Shown here in pieces: positions 59,241 to 64,000 of a stretch of DNA of 64,000 nt. Each line of letters starts with the position of its first letter. Within the stretch, counting starts at the first letter, position 1. Location of the stretch: NCBI RefSeq assembly GCF_019097595.1, contig NC_080719.1, forward strand, positions 13,820,001-13,884,000. The letters are read 5' to 3'. The notes beneath the pieces were generated by a model, which was not told the origin of the DNA, did no database searches, and saw only the letters and a program-made list of their open reading frames with translations. Source of the DNA: Hemibagrus wyckioides (taxonomy: Eukaryota > Chordata > Actinopteri > Siluriformes > Bagridae). The position numbers and the translations under genes are program-made.

Positions 59241-59634
59241 AAAAAGTACTTCTGTCTAGCCGAGCAGATTACTCTCTGCATGTGACAACAATTTTTTTTT
59301 CACGTATCTGGGCTATGGTGAAGGCTGGCGAGACAGAATCACTTTCTCACAAAAAACATCCAATCTCAAAGAAATCACGTCAAACCTTGTGGCAAAATGT
59401 GTTTTGCTCTGATGAGACCCATTCCAAAAAGTGTAATAATTGCATAATTCCAAAGATAGGTTTTGGTCCCATCAACAGAAGAACATCGTACCAACAGTGC
59501 AGCATGGTTGTGGCAGCATCATGCTGTTGGGCTACTTTTCTTCAGTCAGAACTGGCATTTATTTAGGGGGAGGCAATCCTAAACAGCTACAAATACCAGT
59601 TAATTTTAGTGCAAAATCATCAGGTGTCTGCTAG
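59225..59634 (+). pseudogene. Tc1-like transposase remnant
   Basis: Two overlapping frames (59225-59566 and 59440-59634) cover the middle of a Tc1-like transposase. FCSDETHSKK marks the first catalytic Asp region, and TVQHGCGSIMLLGYFSS follows in the other frame, matching the usual VKHGGGSIMLWGCF-type block. A frameshift separates them near 59470, and the two other acidic residues lie in the deleted region. Confidence 0.75.
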
Positions 59635-59938
59635 TAAGCTGAAGATGCTTCACGCTGATAGACTCTTACCCAAAAAGCCTGAGTGGTGTAATAAAATCAA
59701 AAGGTGCTTCAACAAAGTATTAGTTTAGGGGTGTGCACTCTCATGAAACTAGGTCACTGTAAGTGTTTTATTTCCTTTCCCTAAAAAGTTACTGATTGTT
59801 TTTCTCTAACTTTTTATATGCTGTAATTTCACACTGAGAGTGCAAAAAGTTCTGACAAGATTTAACTTATCATTTTTCATATCATGGAAACATACCATTT
59901 TTAACAGGGGTGTATAAACTTTTTATATCCATTGTACA

Positions 59939-60744
59939 TTGCAGTAAATAGAGAGGCATATTCAATTTATCAATGCACTGTATACTGGTACTTTGATATG
60001 ATGGTGATTGATGTTATAAATCTTGCTGACAGCTTTCCCTGATTTAATACTGAAAAGTGCTGTATGTGCTAACAGATACAGGCATTCATTTTTAATTTTC
60101 CTGTTTGAAAGACCGAAACAGACATCCGAGTCCACCGTCAATCCAGCAGCCACCATGAATCCGTAATCCATCCATGAGCTTGTTCTCACTAACACGTTTC
60201 CTGTTAATCCTCATTTACTTCAGGGTATTTATACCAGTTCGTTCACCGCATATATTTGGGAGCTTTTGCCATTTCAGTGCGAATTCTTGTGTGTTTGGTC
60301 TTTTGTTCAATCATTTTAGTTTTTCACCTTTTTTGCTTCTGCCATTTATTTTGATTTGCCCTGCATTTCTGCTTTTGATGTTCCACCTGATGTTTGATTC
60401 CTTCCTTTTTGGATCATGAGTTTGTCTTCTGATTAGGATAGCTTGTACTAGTGACAACTGTTAAGACAGTATTGACAACAATATGGATGAACAGACAGAT
60501 AAATGAAAAGAAAGACAGACAGAGAAACATGGCTTGTGAGTTGTAAGGTAGAGGCTTATCAAACTGACTGCAAGTTTACTCAGCATCTCCAAAGAACCAG
60601 TGTGCTATAAATATCTCCAGCTAGTCAAGACAACCAGAAAAAGTGTTTGTTATGCTGCTTTTTGGCTTCACACACGACATTGAATTGCATTGATATAAGA
60701 TTCACTCCCTCACATTGTTGCACTGCATAAACTGTGAGTGAGAG
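59939..60744. other. Spacer, possible retroelement end at 60170-60420
   Basis: 60170-60420 has a T-rich coding-poor texture with GGGTATTTATACCAG, like the start of a fish LTR or SINE. Weak. No gene was found. Confidence 0.3.
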
Positions 60745-60745
60745 A

Positions 60746-60746
60746 C

Positions 60747-60791
<45 letters not shown>

Positions 60792-60797
60792 TGCACT

Positions 60798-60832
<35 letters not shown>
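60746..60832. repeat. Duplicated (GA)n microsatellite with ATGCACTATAA spacer
   Basis: Two GA tracts, each followed by ATGCACTATAA (60790 and 60831), so the tract plus spacer is tandemly duplicated. Confidence 0.9.
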
Positions 60833-60835
<3 letters not shown>

Positions 60836-61604
60836 CTATAAAAACATGTCACTGCTACAGAATCACACAACCTTACACACATTTTCCAAACACAAATTTG
60901 ATGTTACTGAGCTTCCTACCCTAAGAAGCAATTTTAGAAACATGTCAGATGTTATGATGTTATGAACTGAGTCACACACTTCCCCTTTTTAGATTTGACC
61001 CATTTCTCGACCTGCATGTTTAGAGAAGACGGCGGAGAGAGACTGGAGTTAAAAGTGCAGCATGCAGACCGGGATAGAGCTGGGTTTAGTGAGAAAAGCT
61101 GAGAGGATGTATAGAATAATAATCAGCTCTCAAAGAAAATTTGAGGGCAGATAATAAAAAAAATCCAACAAAAATCTCCCATCTAAAACTTTGCCTTTAG
61201 GCCACTTATACTTGCATTTTCATACGTGGATTGAGTCGGAGCACTTAGGACTGAGTCCGCGTTCATAATCACAGGTTTGCTTTCAGGACATGCTTCTAAG
61301 CCATGACACCATCATGCAAGTCCGTATTTCACTGGTGCACCCAATGAAATTATTTGCTCAAATTATGAAGAACATCAGTGAACAAGACCTGCAAACACAG
61401 CACCATTCTCATATTAGAAGATCTTTAGCTGCTGCTTACTGCTTGCCCATTGATCATTATATCATTTTCTCACTGCAGTAGTGAGTCACAACTCATTGTC
61501 CATAGCATAAAAGCATAAAAAATAACCTAAATGTCATAAGAACATCCACAAAACAAGTTTCCTGTTATAGCAGTCATTCAATCACCTGTCTGTTGAAGTT
61601 GTTG
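60833..61604. other. Spacer
   Basis: Nothing recognised. Confidence 0.4.
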
Positions 61605-61835
61605 TTCTTTGGCTTTTCCCTGTTTGGGGTTGCCACATCGGATCATTTGGTCCACATATTCTGATTTGGCATGGGTTTTACACAATTAACCTTCCTTATG
61701 CAAACTTCCCATTTTATCCGGCCTTTGGACCGGCATTGAAAGTTAACTCTTCAGTGGTTGGCCAGGAATCTGACCTGGGCCATGCCAATGAGAGCATGGG
61801 ATCCTGGCACAGGACCAACAGGAGGCGTCCCTCTA
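61605..61835 (-). mobile_element. tRNA-derived SINE (third family), antisense
   Basis: TTTGGCTTTTCCCTGTTTGG, GGTTGCCACATCGGATCATT, CATTTTATCCGGCCTTTGG, ACCGGCATTGAAAG, then a decayed antisense head GGAATCTGACCTGGGCCATG. Order and spacing match a common fish SINE/LINE end. Confidence 0.65.
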
Positions 61836-61879
61836 GCTTAAATCAATTAAACAAAGACAACAGCAACAAAAAATAATAA

Positions 61880-62110
61880 TTTAATTTTAGCTGAAAGCAC
61901 TACCACTGGAGACTCCATGAATGTTAAATAAACTGTTTGCAGCTGCTCTAATGTAAGTGATAACAGGAAGTGACTTGACAAAATGTAATGATAAATGGAT
62001 ACATTACGTTTTTTCCATGTTGGCAAATTAGTGTGTTATAACTACAGTATAGAATAAAACTTATTGGGGTTGTTGATTATTTTCCCATGACAGCACATTT
62101 TGTCATGTTT
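61880..62110 (+). repeat. Dispersed repeat fragment
   Basis: CTGGAGACTCCATGAATGTTA matches the CTCCTTCCATAAATG family (6165, 20830). The TTGATTATTTTCC part at 62075 matches 8580. Confidence 0.4.
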
Positions 62111-62504
62111 TATTTTTTATGTCCCACCTCACCCACACTCCACATAAGTGTATTTACACTTATAGAACATCTAGCTAAAGTCTAGCATAGATCTTTACAT
62201 TTAAATATAAAGCAAGCATTTAATTTGGATGATTTTATCCTGATGTATCTGTAATGCTCAAGAAGCATGAAACAGCAAAATGTTAATGGAATCATCTGTG
62301 CTCATTAAAATTCAAACGAATCCTTTGGGGAATCAGCTTTAATAGGTTTTGTTAGTGGCAAATATTGAGCAGCTTTTATTTATAATATATTATTAAACTA
62401 TATCCAAAACAAAAGCAATGATGCAATATCGCCAAACATACAGAGCAGGCTGAAACTAAAGCTAATAAAGCTGACAGGGTAGTTGCTTATTTCTGCTAAT
62501 ATAT
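62111..62504. other. Spacer
   Basis: Nothing recognised. Confidence 0.4.
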
Positions 62505-62552
62505 TGTGTGTGTGTGGTGTGTGTGTGTGTGTGTGGTGTGTGTGTGTGTGTG
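62505..62552. repeat. (GT)n microsatellite with periodic GG interruptions
   Basis: GT tracts split by two GGTGTG steps about 20 bp apart. Confidence 0.9.
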
Positions 62553-63444
62553 ATCACTGAGACGCTTCTAATGCTTCCTCTCTCATTAGGTTCAGTGTCT
62601 TCTGTTAGGACTGATTAAGAAAGGCATTTGAGAGTGAACTCTTCCAAGTCACTGCGCTTCTAGCTGTTACAGATGGAGCAAATTATTTGTTTGTCATTGA
62701 CTTAGAGCTCCTGAGTATTTGTTGAATTTGTTGAAAAAATATTGCACGTGATAAACTTGTTCATTCTCTGGAAATTACATTACATGTCAGGAGTGAGATT
62801 TTCTCCCTGTGTGAAAATATGCAGTTTAATTAAGAACTAATCAAATATATAACGCATGTCTAGAAATCTTAAAGAAATACATTTACGAACATGAGCAGCT
62901 GCTTACACCAGGATCAACTTATTGTACATGCAACTCTTATGTTTGGAGTCAGATTTACCTCAGGCTTTATTTTGGATCTTCACAGTGTGTTAAATGTGAG
63001 ACTGTGTGTGACTCGAATAACTTGAAACATTTGTTAAATAAAAGTTGTTGCACATCTTGTTTTTGTTTTTCCAAAATATCCTCTATTTCTATAACTCTGT
63101 TTCATGGAAAGACATTCTTCATTATATCTCTTTGGTTTTCCAGAAATTAACAAAGTGTTTGGATGAAACCAGAGCTACTGACTGTGAAGATTAAAGAAAG
63201 GCTAAAGTGATCCAGACTTTTTCAGAGATGCTGAGTGTCATGTCTGAAACTGTATGAAGCATCCAATCATACAGCTCACAAGAGAGCTGTCACCAGGGGG
63301 CTACTGAATGAACACACACACACATACCAATAAAGGTTTGTTGTCAATACATGATATAATAGTCTGATTAGTAGCAGAAGCTCATGACCATACATTTTTA
63401 ATGGAGCAGGATGACATTAATACTGACAGAGATTATTACACTGT
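62553..63444. other. Spacer without genes
   Basis: Nothing recognised. Confidence 0.4.
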
Positions 63445-63650
63445 AAAGGATAGTCCCATTAAGTTATGTGAACTTATTTCTTGTCTTTAACTCCAGTTAT
63501 CTTGAAATTCTTTGGATATTGAACTCAGGTTTTCAAAAATGAAAACTTAAAGTAATCAATTGTCTTGACTTGCCTTGTGAGTTGAAACAGAGGTTAAGTT
63601 CAAGTTGAGTTTACTCACATTTTTAAGGCAGCAGGAAAACTTTCCTTTCT
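63445..63650. mobile_element. Possible MITE fragment
   Basis: ACACTGTAAAGGATAGTCCC at the left and CACATTTTTAAGGCAGCAGG at the right recall the ends of a fish MITE. No clean inverted repeat or target duplication is visible. Confidence 0.3.
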
Positions 63651-64000
63651 AAGTTTAACCAGCTTGAAATGTCTATCAGTGAAGAGATTTTCAGAGGATA
63701 TCTCACCCGATAATGCTACAGGCTAGTATCTAGTGAATGTTTAGAGAAACCCTAAAAAATTAGCATTTGAGACAATATCCAGCCATCTAAACCTTCAGTC
63801 AAGCATCTTGCTTTAAATGATTTCAGATGTATCTTTGTTCAACAGTGTTTGAGGTAATATCATTAACCAGGGTTGCCAAGTTTCAAATTTGCACTTCATA
63901 CACCAAAAAAATAAATAGTGAAACTAGCTCCAAAAGGGGTGGACAGTTTACTTCTTTTTCTCAGCACTTGCATGGGGAAATAAGGTCACCAAACTCCACA
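63651..64000. other. Spacer to the window end
   Basis: Nothing recognised. Confidence 0.4.

Larger units (their letters stand above)
59050..59938 (+). mobile_element. Tc1-like DNA transposon, deleted and rearranged
   Basis: Plus-strand order of a known fish Tc1-like family: CACAGTGACATCACCAAGAA, AGGCTACCAAGAG, CTACAGGAATTTCTG, TCTGGGCTATGG, TGCTCTGATGAGACC (transposase core), TGTGGCAGCATCATGCTGTT, CTGATAGACTCTTACCC, AAATCAAAAGGTGCTTCAAC and the end TTTTTATATCCATTGTAC. The central-to-late catalytic region is deleted between GCTGAAGATG and CTTCACGCTG (near 59648). An inverted duplicate of its own internal sequence occupies 59171-59240. The 5' end is missing. Confidence 0.8.

Noticed and set aside
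60738..60965. Open frame starting with RERERERE
   Set aside because: Microsatellite translation.

Overview
The window reads as vertebrate, most likely teleost, noncoding DNA. It is AT-rich, has long dinucleotide and tetranucleotide microsatellites, many Tc1/mariner fossils, tRNA-derived SINE pieces and fish-type hAT MITEs, and no intact long host coding exon. The repeat families recall catfish (siluriform) genomes, but that placement comes from memory of repeat types and is inference. The window probably lies in a gene desert or a very large intron. No host gene could be identified.

Layout. 0-16 kb: AT-rich spacer with an (ATT)n array, a decayed Tc1/mariner 3' half (1.05-1.50 kb), a degenerate short tandem array (2.73-3.07 kb), a textbook 290-bp hAT MITE with an 8-bp target duplication (4.43-4.72 kb), the 5' half of another Tc1/mariner element (7.92-8.43 kb), SINE remnants, a large CT/CTAT microsatellite (10.97-11.14 kb) and GC-richer stretches that could be conserved regulatory sequence. 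16.38-20.39 kb: the main item, a 4,010-bp unit bounded by 15-bp perfect inverted repeats and set in a (TTCC)n tract. It carries a five-exon C2H2 zinc-finger gene with a CpG-rich promoter-like start, consistent GT/AG splice sites and polyadenylation signals, but the gene is broken by two frameshifts and one stop. No transposase is visible inside it.

20-35 kb: spacer with microsatellites, SINEs, an LTR-like dispersed repeat and members of a recurrent 'CCAATCAG' repeat family. 35.0-39.2 kb: nested repeats. An antisense LINE 3' end is interrupted by a SINE. A 503-bp segment from this area recurs 2.64 kb away, inserted with a 13-bp target duplication into an antisense Tc1/mariner fossil. 40-49 kb: SINEs, a second hAT MITE, (TA)n and (GA)n arrays, a degenerate tRNA-Gly(TCC)-like gene, and a three-unit ~170-bp degenerate tandem repeat. 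49.37-49.99 kb: a 37-bp minisatellite of 16 units with a partly preserved six-unit higher-order pattern. 50-64 kb: spacer, possible regulatory blocks (52.5-53.0 and 58.2-58.9 kb), antisense SINEs, a Tc1-like fossil with an internal inverted duplication (59.05-59.94 kb) and more microsatellites.

There is no operon or pathway logic here. The functional relationships are among mobile elements: SINE tails match the 3' end of a LINE in the same window, and one element is inserted in another at least three times. All family names rest on recognising sequence patterns, without database searches.
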